Shown here in pieces: positions 34,724-43,637 of a DNA stretch of 64,000 nucleotides (the stretch's first letter is position 1; each line of letters opens with the position of its first letter). Source of the stretch: Bacteroidia bacterium. Its GTDB lineage: Bacteria; Bacteroidota; Bacteroidia; SpSt-205. A program made the translations under genes and the position numbers. The stretch covers positions 62,001-126,000 of the forward strand of contig JAOAHZ010000004.1 of NCBI GenBank assembly GCA_026414975.1. The letters are read 5' to 3'. Below the pieces are notes generated by a model that was not told the origin of the DNA, ran no database searches, and worked only from the letters and a program-made list of their open reading frames with translations.

Positions 34724-35149
34724 ATGGCAGTTCCTCACCCCCCCAAACGAACCATTCTCATAGGACGCTCGTCAGAATGTGATGTCGTGATCAATCATCC
34801 CGAGGTCTCGGGCCGTCATGCCCTCATATCTCTCTTGCCCGATGGTACGGTAGAGATAAAAGATGTAGGCTCTAAGAACGGAACTTTTGTCAATGGCATG
34901 AAGGTCTTGACGGCTATTCTCAAAACGGGGGACAAGCTAAGTCTTGGCTCTCACTCGGTAGACTGGGAAGAGATTTTGAGAAATCCCCCTCCACCCACTG
35001 GAGGAAGCGGCAGCCCAACTCGTGTCACCCGAACCCCCTTTAATACCAAGCGTTCTGCCAATACGCTTCTTTGGGTTGCTGTAGCAGTCTTGGTCGTAGG
35101 AGCTATTCTCTGGTTTTTCGTCCGTCCATGGGTATTCCAGGCGAAGTGA
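34724..35149 (+). CDS. FHA-domain membrane protein
   Basis: A 141-residue protein with a cytoplasmic forkhead-associated domain that binds phosphothreonine peptides. FHA motifs: LIGRSSECDVVI, VSGRHALISL, VGSKNGTFVNG and LKTGDKLSLG, in residues about 10-85. A Pro/Gly linker leads to one C-terminal membrane helix (NTLLWVAVAVLVVGAILWFF). It is a tail-anchored sensor of Ser/Thr phosphorylation; the partner kinase is not visible here. It has its own -7 box and overlaps dnaA by 22 bases (or by four if dnaA starts at GTG 35146). Confidence 0.88.
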   Translation: MAVPHPPKRTILIGRSSECDVVINHPEVSGRHALISLLPDGTVEIKDVGSKNGTFVNGMKVLTAILKTGDKLSLGSHSVDWEEILRNPPPPTGGSGSPTRVTRTPFNTKRSANTLLWVAVAVLVVGAILWFFVRPWVFQAK

Positions 35150-36525
35150 ATGCACCTTCATTATCTGCTCAGGCGGTGTGGCGGCGGTGCTTGGAGGTGA
35201 TCCAGCGAAATCTTGGCTCCAATCCCGCTCCCATCCGAACCTTTCTCGGCGCAGTGCAACCCATCTCCCTTCAAGAGGGGGTACTCACTCTGCGCGTGCC
35301 CAGTCAGTTTTTTTACGAGTACATAGAAGAGCACTTTTCGGTCCTCATTGTCCGCACCCTGCGTCGCCTTTTAGGTCCTAAGGCTCGTCTGGAATACCAA
35401 GTCATGACAGCAGCCGAGGCAACTCCTATGCGCCTCCCTTCTCAAGAGTTGCCGCCCCCTACTGTTTTTCCAGGTATTCGAACTGTCCAGACCTTTCCTA
35501 CCAACCTAAATCCCAAGTACAGCTTTGAGAACTTCATTGAAGGTGACTGTAATCGCATCGCCCGCAGCGCTGGTATGACCGTAGCCCAGCGTCCCGGCCA
35601 AACCGCTTTCAACCCTCTGTTTATCTACGGAGAGGTAGGTCAAGGTAAAACCCATTTGGCTCATGCTATTGGCAACTACGCCCGCCTCCTACACCCCGAC
35701 AAAGTCATCTTGTATCTCACTTCAGAACGCTTCACTCAGGAATATACCGAAGCGGTTCGCAACAAGAAAATCAGCGGGTTTCTCCAGCGACTCCAATCTG
35801 TAGACCTGCTGATTGTAGATGACATTCAGTTTTTAGTTGGCAAGCCCAGCACACAAGACATGTTTTTCCATGTCTTCAATGATCTTCATCAGAAAGGGCG
35901 CCAGATCGTTATTACGGCTGACGCTTATCCCTCAGAGCTAAGGGGCATGGAAGAGCGGATTATCTCCCGCTTCTCGTGGGGTCTCGCAGCCCCACTTCAC
36001 CCTCCTGATTATGAGACTCGGCTCGCTATTCTGCGCTTCAAACTTCGACAGGAGGGCATTGAGATTCCAGAGGAGATTCTTTCTTACATCGCTGAGCATG
36101 TGCAAAGTCATGTGCGAGATTTAGAGGGGGTGGTTATCCAGCTCTTAGCGGAGACCTCTATTCGGCGGCGTGAGTTATCTTTGAGTTTGGCTCAGGATAT
36201 CGTGAGCCGCTTCAAGCCTCTGCGCACTCGGGCTATCACCTTAGAAGCGATCCTAAAAGCGGTATCCAACTACTTCAAAATCCATATAGATGAGCTGACT
36301 GGCAAATCCCGCCGCAAAGAAGTAGCATATGCCCGTCATATTGCGGTGTTCCTCGCCCGTAAGCACACTCGCAGCGCTCTCAAAGCTCTAGGTGAGTATT
36401 TTGGGGGGCGCGACCATTCTACCATTTTACACAGTTGTCAATGGGTCTCCGAAATGCTGCCCGTCAATCAAGAGCTCAGTCGCCATGTTCAAGACTTGGA
36501 GCGCATCCTTCTTAGAACAGCTTAG
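35128..36525 (+). CDS. dnaA: Chromosomal replication initiator protein
   Basis: AAA+ ATPase that binds DnaA boxes at oriC and opens DNA. The 465 residues contain domain I ([20 protein letters not shown]), a short linker, the AAA+ core with Walker [18 protein letters not shown] and Walker [11 protein letters not shown], sensor II area LEGVVIQLL, and domain IV with the signature [21 protein letters not shown] 35128 is inside the FHA gene; GTG 35146 is an equally good start because GTGA overlaps the FHA stop. No cluster of DnaA boxes is seen around the gene, so oriC is probably elsewhere, as is common in this phylum. Confidence 0.97.
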   Translation: MGIPGEVNAPSLSAQAVWRRCLEVIQRNLGSNPAPIRTFLGAVQPISLQEGVLTLRVPSQFFYEYIEEHFSVLIVRTLRRLLGPKARLEYQVMTAAEATPMRLPSQELPPPTVFPGIRTVQTFPTNLNPKYSFENFIEGDCNRIARSAGMTVAQRPGQTAFNPLFIYGEVGQGKTHLAHAIGNYARLLHPDKVILYLTSERFTQEYTEAVRNKKISGFLQRLQSVDLLIVDDIQFLVGKPSTQDMFFHVFNDLHQKGRQIVITADAYPSELRGMEERIISRFSWGLAAPLHPPDYETRLAILRFKLRQEGIEIPEEILSYIAEHVQSHVRDLEGVVIQLLAETSIRRRELSLSLAQDIVSRFKPLRTRAITLEAILKAVSNYFKIHIDELTGKSRRKEVAYARHIAVFLARKHTRSALKALGEYFGGRDHSTILHSCQWVSEMLPVNQELSRHVQDLERILLRTA

Positions 36526-36967
36526 ACAGTACGGTTCGCTGGAAGGAGATTACCCTGTTTATCACCTCTGGTTAGCAGACCCTCGACGCTGGCGCGAACT
36601 GGCTCTACTTTTACACCAAATGGGGGGGGTGGAATATTTCATCGCTCTTACCGCTACGCACCAGCCGCCTCGCATCCTTCTCCGATATGATTTACGGAGC
36701 CTCATAAACCTCACGGATATAGCGGTTTCGTTTAGTGTCAGCGAGGCGGACTCTGTTCCTTCTGTGGCAGGTATCTGGCCAGCAGCGGACTGGCAAGAAC
36801 GAGAAGCATACGATTTGGTCGGCGTGCGATTTGAGGGTCATCCGAACCTGCAGCGACTTCTTCTGCCTTCTGATTGGGTAGGGCATCCCCTTCGGCAGGA
36901 TTACATCCCGCCGGATAACTACGCCGGCATTCCGCTGACTTATCAGCCCCCGGATGCCTCGGTATGA
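36485..36967 (+). CDS. NADH-quinone oxidoreductase subunit C (second copy)
   Basis: A second NuoC-family protein, 160 residues. The N-terminal half ([20 protein letters not shown]) resembles the NuoC ferredoxin-like domain, and the signature region reads [20 protein letters not shown], then [20 protein letters not shown]. It differs from the copy at 4362 in the N-terminal half and the tail. The ATG lies 41 bases inside the end of dnaA; the 3' end overlaps rsmA by 14 bases. No nuo gene is next to it. It may serve a different complex I-like enzyme or replace the first copy under some condition (inference). Confidence 0.83.
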   Translation: MFKTWSASFLEQLRQYGSLEGDYPVYHLWLADPRRWRELALLLHQMGGVEYFIALTATHQPPRILLRYDLRSLINLTDIAVSFSVSEADSVPSVAGIWPAADWQEREAYDLVGVRFEGHPNLQRLLLPSDWVGHPLRQDYIPPDNYAGIPLTYQPPDASV

Positions 36968-37709
36968 TCAACATTTTCTCCGATCGGAGGGGTATATTCG
37001 GAAGATCATAGCGGCTGTCCTTCCTCAAGAGGGTGAGACCCTATTAGAGATCGGGCCCGGACGCGGTGCCCTGACTCAGTTTCTCTTAGAGCTACCTTTT
37101 CCCTACATCGGGGTGGAAATAGACCCACGATGTCTGTCTTACCTTCACCGTCTCTCTAAAGCCGATAAAGCCCGCTGGATTCAAGGCGACTTTCTCAAAA
37201 CCCCCTTGCCAACGGACCCTCTCTACATCGTGAGTAATCTCCCTTATAGTATCACAGGGCCTGCCCTATTTAGGATTTTAGGGCATCGGTTCTGGATTCG
37301 TGAGGGAGTCCTCATGCTTCAAGCTGAGGTGGCTCAGCGTTTGTACGCTCGGGTTGGAGAACGGACCTATGGCCGAATCAGCGTGCTATTTCAGAGTATC
37401 TATCGGGTCAAACGGCTGTTTCGTGTACCTCCCGGAGCCTTTCTGCCTCCACCCAAAATCTGGAGTGAAGTGGTAGTCTTTAGCCGAGCACCTCACCTCC
37501 CACTGGAATCATGGGATTCGTTTGCTGATTTCGTGAAACAGGCCTTTCGACAGCCTCGCCAGACGCTCGGTCGTAACCTGCGAGATTACGGTATGCCGCC
37601 CTCATGGCGACATCGCCGTCCGCACGAGCTATCCATTGGAGAGCTGGTAGATTTGTGGCGGTCTGTACAGTCCAATCAAGAGACTTCTCGAACCGCAAAC
37701 CCAGACTGA
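36954..37709 (+). CDS. rsmA: 16S rRNA dimethyladenosine transferase KsgA/RsmA
   Basis: Dimethylates A1518 and A1519 of 16S rRNA. The 251 residues start [19 protein letters not shown] (GQ/QHFL motif), then [16 protein letters not shown] (SAM binding), [13 protein letters not shown], and the catalytic [12 protein letters not shown]. The C-terminal domain contains [17 protein letters not shown] and [12 protein letters not shown]. It overlaps the second nuoC by 14 bases, so it is the last gene of the 30.6-37.7 kb run. Confidence 0.96.
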   Translation: MPRYDQHFLRSEGYIRKIIAAVLPQEGETLLEIGPGRGALTQFLLELPFPYIGVEIDPRCLSYLHRLSKADKARWIQGDFLKTPLPTDPLYIVSNLPYSITGPALFRILGHRFWIREGVLMLQAEVAQRLYARVGERTYGRISVLFQSIYRVKRLFRVPPGAFLPPPKIWSEVVVFSRAPHLPLESWDSFADFVKQAFRQPRQTLGRNLRDYGMPPSWRHRRPHELSIGELVDLWRSVQSNQETSRTANPD

Positions 37710-37839
37710 GTGAAATCGCCGCTTTCGGGCGCGTCTTAGAGTAAAACGAAGCGCTCTACGCAGAACAGATGCGCTACAAGCCCTCCGTTGGGGAGTCCCT
37801 CCGTTTCCTTATACAAGCCAAATCGAGAGCATAGGAATA

Positions 37840-38769
37840 CTATGCCGCTCTCCTTTGCCCGCTCCCCCATAGGACGCCTACGAAGCCTAAAACCAGAACT
37901 AAGAGGGTCTGCAACGCATGAGCCGCAAAAACCGTGATTTTAGCAGGGGATTCGTCCCACCCCAAAGAGAGCAATAGTACCATGCCGATAGCATGAAAAG
38001 TACCAATGCCCCCCGGAACAGGTATAGCCATGGCTAACCCCGATCCAGTCAATAGCACCCACGAGGGCCATACAAGATCGTCCCAACTTGAGTCCGAACA
38101 AAGAACCATCACGCCTAAGATAGCTCCTCCATATCCTACCCATATGCTGACCGACAGTACCAGCATGAGCCAGCGGGGCCGAGTATTCCACAGGCTTTCA
38201 AAGCCATGGAGAACCGACCTAAGCCATGGGACGGCATGTTTATCTAAAACATAGCGCAAGACAATAATGCCTATGACCCCCATCAAAATACTCCCACCCA
38301 CTATATACAAAGTGTAGCTTTCCCATCCCAGTACATGAAGCCAGCCGGGACCTTCTACTCCCACGACGACAGTGGCCAAAAGGAGCAGTATAATCACATC
38401 GGTCAATCGCTCCGCTATTACTGTGCCGATTGCTGTCGGAAAAGGAACCTTTCGCCATCGCCATATGAGGGTACATCGAGCGACCTCGCCGACACGGGGG
38501 AGGGCGGTATTCACAAGGTAGCCTACCATGAGCCCCCACCACAAGGGAGCAAAGTCTACAGCGATTTGACTTGAGCGCAGCATCAACTGCCATCGCCAAG
38601 CACGCAGGAGGTGAGCCGCCGTCATAGAGAGGCCCGCAAGGAGCAGACTTGAGCTACTGCGTTGTAAAGCTGCGCTCAAAGCCCCCCAATCCAATCCTCT
38701 AAGCACCCAAGCCATCAATAGCCCTCCTATGCCCAGTCCTACTCCCGCTTCTATCAAGCGGCGTTTCAC
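37840..38769 (-). CDS. Flippase-like (LPG synthase TM / UPF0104) membrane protein
   Basis: A 309-residue integral membrane protein with about eight helices. The family motif region LLAGLSMTAAHLLRAWRWQL, then LVNTALPRVGEVARCTLIWR (GE/R motif) and IPVPGGIGTFHAIGMVLLLS (the conserved PGGIG) mark the lysylphosphatidylglycerol synthetase membrane-domain family, also called AglD or UPF0104. It lacks the aminoacyl-transferase domain, so lipid flipping or a related role is more likely than lipid modification. It overlaps panD by ATGA (four bases). Confidence 0.82.
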   Translation of the reverse strand: MKRRLIEAGVGLGIGGLLMAWVLRGLDWGALSAALQRSSSSLLLAGLSMTAAHLLRAWRWQLMLRSSQIAVDFAPLWWGLMVGYLVNTALPRVGEVARCTLIWRWRKVPFPTAIGTVIAERLTDVIILLLLATVVVGVEGPGWLHVLGWESYTLYIVGGSILMGVIGIIVLRYVLDKHAVPWLRSVLHGFESLWNTRPRWLMLVLSVSIWVGYGGAILGVMVLCSDSSWDDLVWPSWVLLTGSGLAMAIPVPGGIGTFHAIGMVLLLSLGWDESPAKITVFAAHALQTLLVLVLGFVGVLWGSGQRRAA

Positions 38770-39110
38770 AGGCGATTACCTTCTCTCGGAAAAATAACTC
38801 GCGGCTGATGGTGATGAGCTTCCTCCTCACTCATCCAAGCGTAAGCTAAGATAATGACAATGTCGCCGACTAACCCTGTGCGCGCAGCAGGTCCATTCAG
38901 TCCGACTATACCGCTGCCGCGTTCACCCTCTATGACATAAGTCTCTATGCGAGCTCCCGTATTTACATTTAGCACATGAACCTTTTCATGGGGCAATAAC
39001 CCCGCCGCATCCATCAGCTCCCTGTCCAAGGTTAGGCTCCCGACATAATTCAAATCCACTTGGGTGATCCGAACGCGGTGAATCTTAGACTTGAGTAAGC
39101 AGACCCACAC
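38766..39110 (-). CDS. panD: Aspartate 1-decarboxylase
   Basis: Pyruvoyl enzyme that makes beta-alanine for pantothenate. The 114 residues include LLKSKIHRVRITQVDLNYVG and the self-cleavage site NYVG-SLTLD (Gly-Ser) that forms the pyruvoyl group, then INGPAAR-like GLNGPAARTGLVGDIVII. The start is GTG 39110, set by a TAACTTTG box four bases upstream and by the usual PanD N-terminus. It is translationally coupled to a flippase-like protein, an uncommon partner. Confidence 0.95.
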   Translation of the reverse strand: MWVCLLKSKIHRVRITQVDLNYVGSLTLDRELMDAAGLLPHEKVHVLNVNTGARIETYVIEGERGSGIVGLNGPAARTGLVGDIVIILAYAWMSEEEAHHHQPRVIFPREGNRL

Positions 39111-39114
39111 TAAA

Positions 39115-39122
39115 CAAAGTTA
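39115..39122 (-). promoter_or_regulatory. -7 box TAACTTTG of panD
   Basis: Exact TAnnTTTG, four bases (TTTA) before GTG 39110; it supports the GTG start. Confidence 0.7.
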
Positions 39123-39263
39123 CGGAGGTGAGAGGAACCACTTGTTGGACTTGAGAACGAGACCAGTGAGCGCACTAATCGGTCAGCCAATCTACTCGCC
39201 TTCACCTCCAAAAAGACCTTCTCAGCCTCTCTTTCTGAGGAGGTTATGTAGGGTAGTTTAAAG

Positions 39264-39271
39264 TACTTTTG
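39264..39271 (+). promoter_or_regulatory. -7 box TACTTTTG of the enoyl-CoA hydratase gene
   Basis: Exact TAnnTTTG, four bases (CCCC) before ATG 39276. Confidence 0.75.
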
Positions 39272-39275
39272 CCCC

Positions 39276-40049
39276 ATGAGCCACCTTATATTGGAGAAGC
39301 CCATACGACCGGGGGTAGCTCTCGTTCGTCTGAATCGTCCGGAAAGTCTGAATGCTTTGAACCGAGCCCTTGTTGCTGAGCTCACAGACACTTTAGTATC
39401 GTTAGATGCGGACCCAGAGATTCGGGCTATCGTCATCACAGGAAATGAACGAGCTTTCGCTGCTGGAGCTGACATTAAGGAGATGGCAGGAGATTCAGCT
39501 ATAGACATGCTCATCTTAGACCAGTTTCAGCGGTGGGACCAAATCAAGCGGCTAAAAAAGCCTCTCATTGCCGCTGTGAGTGGATACGCTTTGGGTGGAG
39601 GATGCGAACTGGCCATGCTATGCGATATCATTATCGCCAGCGAGACCGCTCAGTTTGGACAACCTGAGATCAAAATAGGAGTCATTCCAGGGGCGGGAGG
39701 CACGCAGCGCCTCACACGAGCTATTGGAAAGTCCCGAGCTATGGAATACATCCTCACGGGCCGCTTTTTCTCTGCAAAGCAAGCTGAAGCCTGGGGCCTT
39801 GTCAGCCGCGTGGTGCCTCCCGAACTTTACCTGGAAGAAGCCCTTAACTTGGCCGCCGAAATAGCCTCTATGCCCCCTCTCGCCGTTCAACTCGCCAAGC
39901 AATCCGTGAATAAGGTGTATGAGTTGTCTTTAGAGGAAGGGCTCCATTTTGAGCGGAAAAACTTTTACCTACTCTTTGCCTCAGAAGATCAGAAAGAAGG
40001 TATGCGAGCTTTCATGGAGAAGCGCACACCCCAGTGGAAAGGAAAATAA
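39276..40049 (+). CDS. Enoyl-CoA hydratase (crotonase family)
   Basis: Hydrates trans-2-enoyl-CoA in fatty-acid beta-oxidation, cytosolic. The 257 residues show the crotonase motifs: LNRPESLNALNRALV, oxyanion region AFAAGADIKEM, GYALGGGCELAMLCD with the first catalytic Glu, and FGQPEIKIGVIPGAGGTQRL with the second. The tail FMEKRTPQWKGK is standard. Other crotonase activities cannot be excluded, but both Glu residues are kept. It is followed by an aminotransferase gene overlapping by 16 bases. Confidence 0.92.
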   Translation: MSHLILEKPIRPGVALVRLNRPESLNALNRALVAELTDTLVSLDADPEIRAIVITGNERAFAAGADIKEMAGDSAIDMLILDQFQRWDQIKRLKKPLIAAVSGYALGGGCELAMLCDIIIASETAQFGQPEIKIGVIPGAGGTQRLTRAIGKSRAMEYILTGRFFSAKQAEAWGLVSRVVPPELYLEEALNLAAEIASMPPLAVQLAKQSVNKVYELSLEEGLHFERKNFYLLFASEDQKEGMRAFMEKRTPQWKGK

Positions 40050-41098
40050 TCTACTCCTTTCAGCCAGGACCCGCTCAGCTTTTTCCAGAGGTAGAACACT
40101 GGATACAGGTCGCCTTAAGAGACGGCCTTCTCTCCCGATACCACCGAGACCCTGTATGGAAACGCCTATTTGCCGAAGCCCAAACGGCTTTGGCTGACTA
40201 CCTGGGTTTGCCTAATGACTGGACAGTAGCTTTTGCCAGCAGCGCTACCGAAATCTGGCAGATTTTAGCCGATGCTGCAGCAGATTTATCCAGCTTGCAT
40301 TTTATTCAAGGAGAGTTTGGTAGGCGATGGCTGTACTTCCAAAAATCCCTATCCCCTTTTGCCAAGGCTATAGAGGTAGAGCCCCACGTGCCCTGGGAAG
40401 AACAGGTAGATAAGGCTTCGGAGAAATACAGGACTGTACGCTATATTGGGGTTGTTCATGTAGAAACCTCAATAGGGGCATGGATACCCACCCTTGATCG
40501 GCTGCGTCAGGCCTTTCCAGAAGCGTTTATAGCCATAGACGCTACCAGTAGTCTTGGAGGCCTTCGCCTTCCTTGGGAAGCTATAGATTTAGCCTTTGCT
40601 TCCGTGCAAAAATGCCTGGGACTTCCGCCGGGCATGGGGGTTCTTCTGATCTCTCCTAAGGTCTCGGAGTACTTCAAGGCTATGCCTCGGTCGCGCTACA
40701 ATGCTTTGGGACACCTCGTCCAGATGGCTCAATCCCATGAGCCAGTCCATACACCCAATCTGCTTTTGATCTATTTGCTTGCTCGGGTTTTGCCTCAGCG
40801 TTTACCACTCCTACAGGTGGAAAAAGAACTGCTTATGCGAGCTGAGCGGCTCTACGATGAGGTAAAACAACGCGGCTTTGAAGTTTCAATGCCTCCTCTG
40901 TACCGAGCACCGACTGTATTGGCGCTCAAGTGGAAAAATCCCGAGGAAGCTCTGACCATAAGACAGCGAGCCGAATCAGCTGGCTTATACTTGGGATGGG
41001 GTCATGGAGAACATCGGGATACCTGGTTTCGCATAGCAAACTTCCCCGCCATACCAGATGCAGCTTATGATAAGTTGTTGGAAGTGCTATGCTCTTGA
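40034..41098 (+). CDS. Class V PLP-dependent aminotransferase
   Basis: Fold-type I aminotransferase of class V, 354 residues from GTG 40034 (inside the end of the hydratase gene). The start YSFQPGPAQLFPEV resembles the GPA block of phosphoserine and serine-glyoxylate aminotransferases. FIAIDATSSLGGL includes the PLP-pyridine Asp, and FASVQKCLGLPPGMG the Schiff-base Lys. It may be a phosphoserine aminotransferase-like enzyme, but identity is not fixed. No -7 box; translationally coupled to the hydratase gene. Confidence 0.8.
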   Translation: MERKIIYSFQPGPAQLFPEVEHWIQVALRDGLLSRYHRDPVWKRLFAEAQTALADYLGLPNDWTVAFASSATEIWQILADAAADLSSLHFIQGEFGRRWLYFQKSLSPFAKAIEVEPHVPWEEQVDKASEKYRTVRYIGVVHVETSIGAWIPTLDRLRQAFPEAFIAIDATSSLGGLRLPWEAIDLAFASVQKCLGLPPGMGVLLISPKVSEYFKAMPRSRYNALGHLVQMAQSHEPVHTPNLLLIYLLARVLPQRLPLLQVEKELLMRAERLYDEVKQRGFEVSMPPLYRAPTVLALKWKNPEEALTIRQRAESAGLYLGWGHGEHRDTWFRIANFPAIPDAAYDKLLEVLCS

Positions 41099-41640
41099 AG
41101 AGGTGGTATCAGATAGGTTGGATAAGGAGTGATGACTATGCCGCTCCTCACTCTGGGATGTAGGTCCCTCAAAAGATGGGTCAAAAGAGGCGCTCCTGGA
41201 AATAATAGGTCAAAGACTCTGCTGTTCCTGACACCAAAAAAAGAGTCTAATCAACCTTTTGGCTCGTTTGCGAGCGAGCTAAATACCATAGGAGACAAAC
41301 CGTTGCCCCATCCTCGAGAATCTATCTTACTCCTCTACACACGGCTTTAGCTTCTCCTTGCGTGAGATGGAGAAGATTCACACCACTGGGCCAGCCCATC
41401 GTAGAAATTGAGAGTGATTCGTCTCCTGCCATAGGGGTCTCACTTCGGAAGTAAATCGGCTTACCTGCGATATCGGTCTGGCGAGTTAGCCCGGCTCTGC
41501 CGCCCTGACGGCTCTATGGAAAAGTCAGACCCACACCAACCCCTGCAAGAAAGGTGTGTATGGCAAGGTTGCTGGTTATCATAGTAGGTTGCGAACATTC
41601 TCACTTGGGGATAGATTTTGCTTTTTTGCACGTTTGTACC
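41099..41640. other. Gap with possible barrel remnant
   Basis: No intact gene. On the minus strand, 41514-41600 reads MITSNLAIHTFLAGVGVGLT and ends FP-stop, like the C-terminal strand of an outer-membrane barrel; the bases above it, in another frame, read KSKIYPQVRMFATYYDN. It could be a decayed fragment running into the CDGSH gene start. The plus-strand open frame at 41129-41350 shows no recognisable protein. Confidence 0.25.
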
Positions 41641-41877
41641 ATGGATCCCTCCGTACCTCAAAAAAGCCCATATGGATTAGACCTTGGGGCGGGTACTTAT
41701 TACTGGTGTGCCTGTGGGCGCAGCACCAAACAGCCTTTCTGTGATGGAAGTCATAGGGGTACAGGCTTTATGCCTCACAAGCTCGTTTTAGAGACCCCAA
41801 AACGGGTGTGGCTATGCGGATGTAAGCACACGAAGACTCCTCCATATTGCGATGGCACCCATCGGTCCTTGCCTTAA
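41641..41877 (+). CDS. CDGSH iron-sulfur protein with two motifs
   Basis: A 78-residue protein with two complete CDGSH motifs, CACGRSTKQPFCDGSH and CGCKHTKTPPYCDGTH, each expected to hold a [2Fe-2S] cluster with three Cys and one His. This is the tandem (Miner2-like) form. Its role is probably redox or iron-sulfur handling. ATG 41641 starts MDPSVPQKSPYGLDL; earlier in-frame codons are not conserved-looking. A near-match CACGTTTG lies four bases upstream. The 3' end overlaps the convergent TolC gene by four bases. Confidence 0.88.
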   Translation: MDPSVPQKSPYGLDLGAGTYYWCACGRSTKQPFCDGSHRGTGFMPHKLVLETPKRVWLCGCKHTKTPPYCDGTHRSLP

Positions 41878-43220
41878 TTTTCTGGTTCTACCCACGCTAA
41901 AATAGCCTGTAACTCGGCTACCGCCATGCCGTACCGAGCATAGAGTTCGTACAAGTTGATGAGTACTGAGAAGGCTTCCCGCTCGCGCCGATTGACTATG
42001 AATAGGTCGCTTTCTCCATTCCGCAAGCGAATCATCTCCAACTCCACCAGTTCAAAAAGACCTCTGATCAGAGCTTGCTGCAAGCTAACCTGCCTCCATA
42101 GAGAGTCCACGAGACCTATCTGACCTAAGGCTTTGTTGTACAGGGAGCGAGCCTCAAACTCTTGTTCTAAGAGAATCTGCTTCAGTTCTATGCGGGCTGA
42201 GGTAAGGCTACCCCGAGCTTCACGGAGATAGAGAGGCATGGCAAAAGTCAAGCCGAACTTGAAGTTAGTCCGGAAGGGCTGGTTCCACCCCGTCTGCCAC
42301 TGCTCTAAGTCGCGTAAGAATAGGTATTCGGCTTGAAAGCGGGGGCGCAATCGCTCCGTCGCCCAGCGGCGCTCTACCTCTATGATGCGCCGCTTGAGGT
42401 CTAAAAGCCGTAGCTTCGGATGTTGGCTGATGAGATAGTCCCACTGATCCCGCGGAACATAGGGTACAAGGGAATCGGGCCGATAGGTTTCGTGAAATTG
42501 GCTTGGATCCAAAAGCGTCTCACCCCATAAGTGCCGCTGAACCATCAAAGCTTTCTTGAAGAGGTCGGCTTTTGACTGTATCAGAAGCTGTTGGCGCAGT
42601 TGAAGTTCTACATAAGCTTCTAGTGTGTCAGCGCGGGTGGCTTCTCCCTGCTCCAGAGACTCTCTCAAGAAGCTAAGGCGGGCCAAGGCTACTTCTACTT
42701 GTCGGGTATAAACTTGAACCTTATAGTAAGCCGTAAACCACTCCCAGTAGTCCTGAGCCACTTCCAAAAGCAAATCGGCCAAGAGAAGGGCTTTCTCTTG
42801 GGGTGCCATAAGCGCATACAAGCGTGCTTTCTGAATGGCGGCGCGTCGGTAGTCTATAAGCAGCCCCTGGCCCAGCGGGATGCTCAATCCAGCTCCTATC
42901 AGCCCGGTTGGAGGCGTTACATCCTCAGGATTGAGAGAGAATCCTCCAGTGTTCTCATATATTGCCTTGAAGTCCAATCCATTCCAAACTGGGACTTTGA
43001 GGTCGGCGGAGAATAGGGTGAAGTAGAGCTGATTTTTGAAATTTTTCTCTGTGAGACTCCCAGACAGGATGGGATCCCATATACCTCGGTTGGCTTGAGC
43101 TTGAGCCTCAGCCAGTTCAGGACGAAGCCCTATAGCCCGAGCTAAAGGATGCGATTCAAGTACCCTTTGGTACAACTGCGAAAGGGTAAGGGGTATCTGC
43201 AACCATAGGATCGCTAACAT
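41874..43220 (-). CDS. TolC-family outer-membrane channel
   Basis: Outer-membrane efflux channel, 448 residues. A short signal peptide (MLAILWLQIPLTLSQ) is followed by two internally similar halves of long coiled-coil helices and barrel strands. HPLARAIGLRPELAEAQAQA is the usual TolC start, and GLSIPLGQGLLIDYRRAAIQ and GLTFAMPLYLREARGSLTSA are the strand-helix joints. No pump or adaptor genes are next to it. A 39-codon frame ends seven bases within its start, and a TATCTTTG box lies 130 bases upstream. Confidence 0.88.
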   Translation of the reverse strand: MLAILWLQIPLTLSQLYQRVLESHPLARAIGLRPELAEAQAQANRGIWDPILSGSLTEKNFKNQLYFTLFSADLKVPVWNGLDFKAIYENTGGFSLNPEDVTPPTGLIGAGLSIPLGQGLLIDYRRAAIQKARLYALMAPQEKALLLADLLLEVAQDYWEWFTAYYKVQVYTRQVEVALARLSFLRESLEQGEATRADTLEAYVELQLRQQLLIQSKADLFKKALMVQRHLWGETLLDPSQFHETYRPDSLVPYVPRDQWDYLISQHPKLRLLDLKRRIIEVERRWATERLRPRFQAEYLFLRDLEQWQTGWNQPFRTNFKFGLTFAMPLYLREARGSLTSARIELKQILLEQEFEARSLYNKALGQIGLVDSLWRQVSLQQALIRGLFELVELEMIRLRNGESDLFIVNRREREAFSVLINLYELYARYGMAVAELQAILAWVEPEN

Positions 43221-43333
43221 AAACTTGCCCCCAATGCCCCTTGGATGTGCTGATATACCTTCCCCAAGTCTGAAAGGAATTCAGCCAGCCATCTCAGGTT
43301 TGTCATATAACTTCTGCGGCTCCAAGCCTTCAC
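43214..43333 (-). CDS. Possible 39-residue protein upstream of TolC
   Basis: GTG 43333 opens a frame reading MKAWSRRSYMTNLRWLAEFL, then SDLGKVYQHIQGALGA, an amphipathic helix-like peptide. Its stop overlaps the TolC start (ATGTTAG), which suggests translational coupling. A TATCTTTG box ends 17 bases before it. I do not recognise the peptide. It may be a small gene or only leader sequence. Confidence 0.35.
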   Translation of the reverse strand: MKAWSRRSYMTNLRWLAEFLSDLGKVYQHIQGALGASLC

Positions 43334-43350
43334 CGCTAAGACACACGCAG

Positions 43351-43358
43351 CAAAGATA
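43351..43358 (-). promoter_or_regulatory. -7 box TATCTTTG upstream of small ORF and TolC
   Basis: Exact TAnnTTTG. The nearest start for a real-looking frame is GTG 43333, 17 bases away; TolC itself is 130 bases away, so this transcript would have a leader or a small coding sequence. Confidence 0.5.
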
Positions 43359-43624
43359 AGGGAATAAGTTACAGGTAGAGCCCACTTTTATGAGGCCATC
43401 AGCTCTGCCACCTCGAGATGGGCAAGATGAAGCTGGATTTCCACTTTCAACGCATTCACGCTCTTTGATCTTAGAGAGCTCTTCTCCGTTCTGCGATGAG
43501 AGAGGTATTGCATTCCGCTGGTCTGGGAGTTTGGACTCCTTTAGCCTTCGACTGGTGGTCTGCGCCAGTCCATTCCTCTACTTCTTCCCCTCGTGAGGAC
43601 CGCAGTCTGTGAATGGATGAGTTC

Positions 43625-43632
43625 TACCTTTG
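43625..43632 (+). promoter_or_regulatory. -7 box TACCTTTG of the CapA gene
   Basis: Exact TAnnTTTG, five bases before ATG 43638. Confidence 0.75.
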
Positions 43633-43637
43633 CCAAT

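Noticed and set aside
41129-41350. 73-codon open frame after the aminotransferase gene
   Set aside because: No signal peptide, domain or promoter box; composition like non-coding sequence.
43390-43596. 68-codon open frame upstream of the CapA gene
   Set aside because: Low-complexity Ser/Leu/Arg reading, no box, and it ends before the real promoter of the CapA gene.
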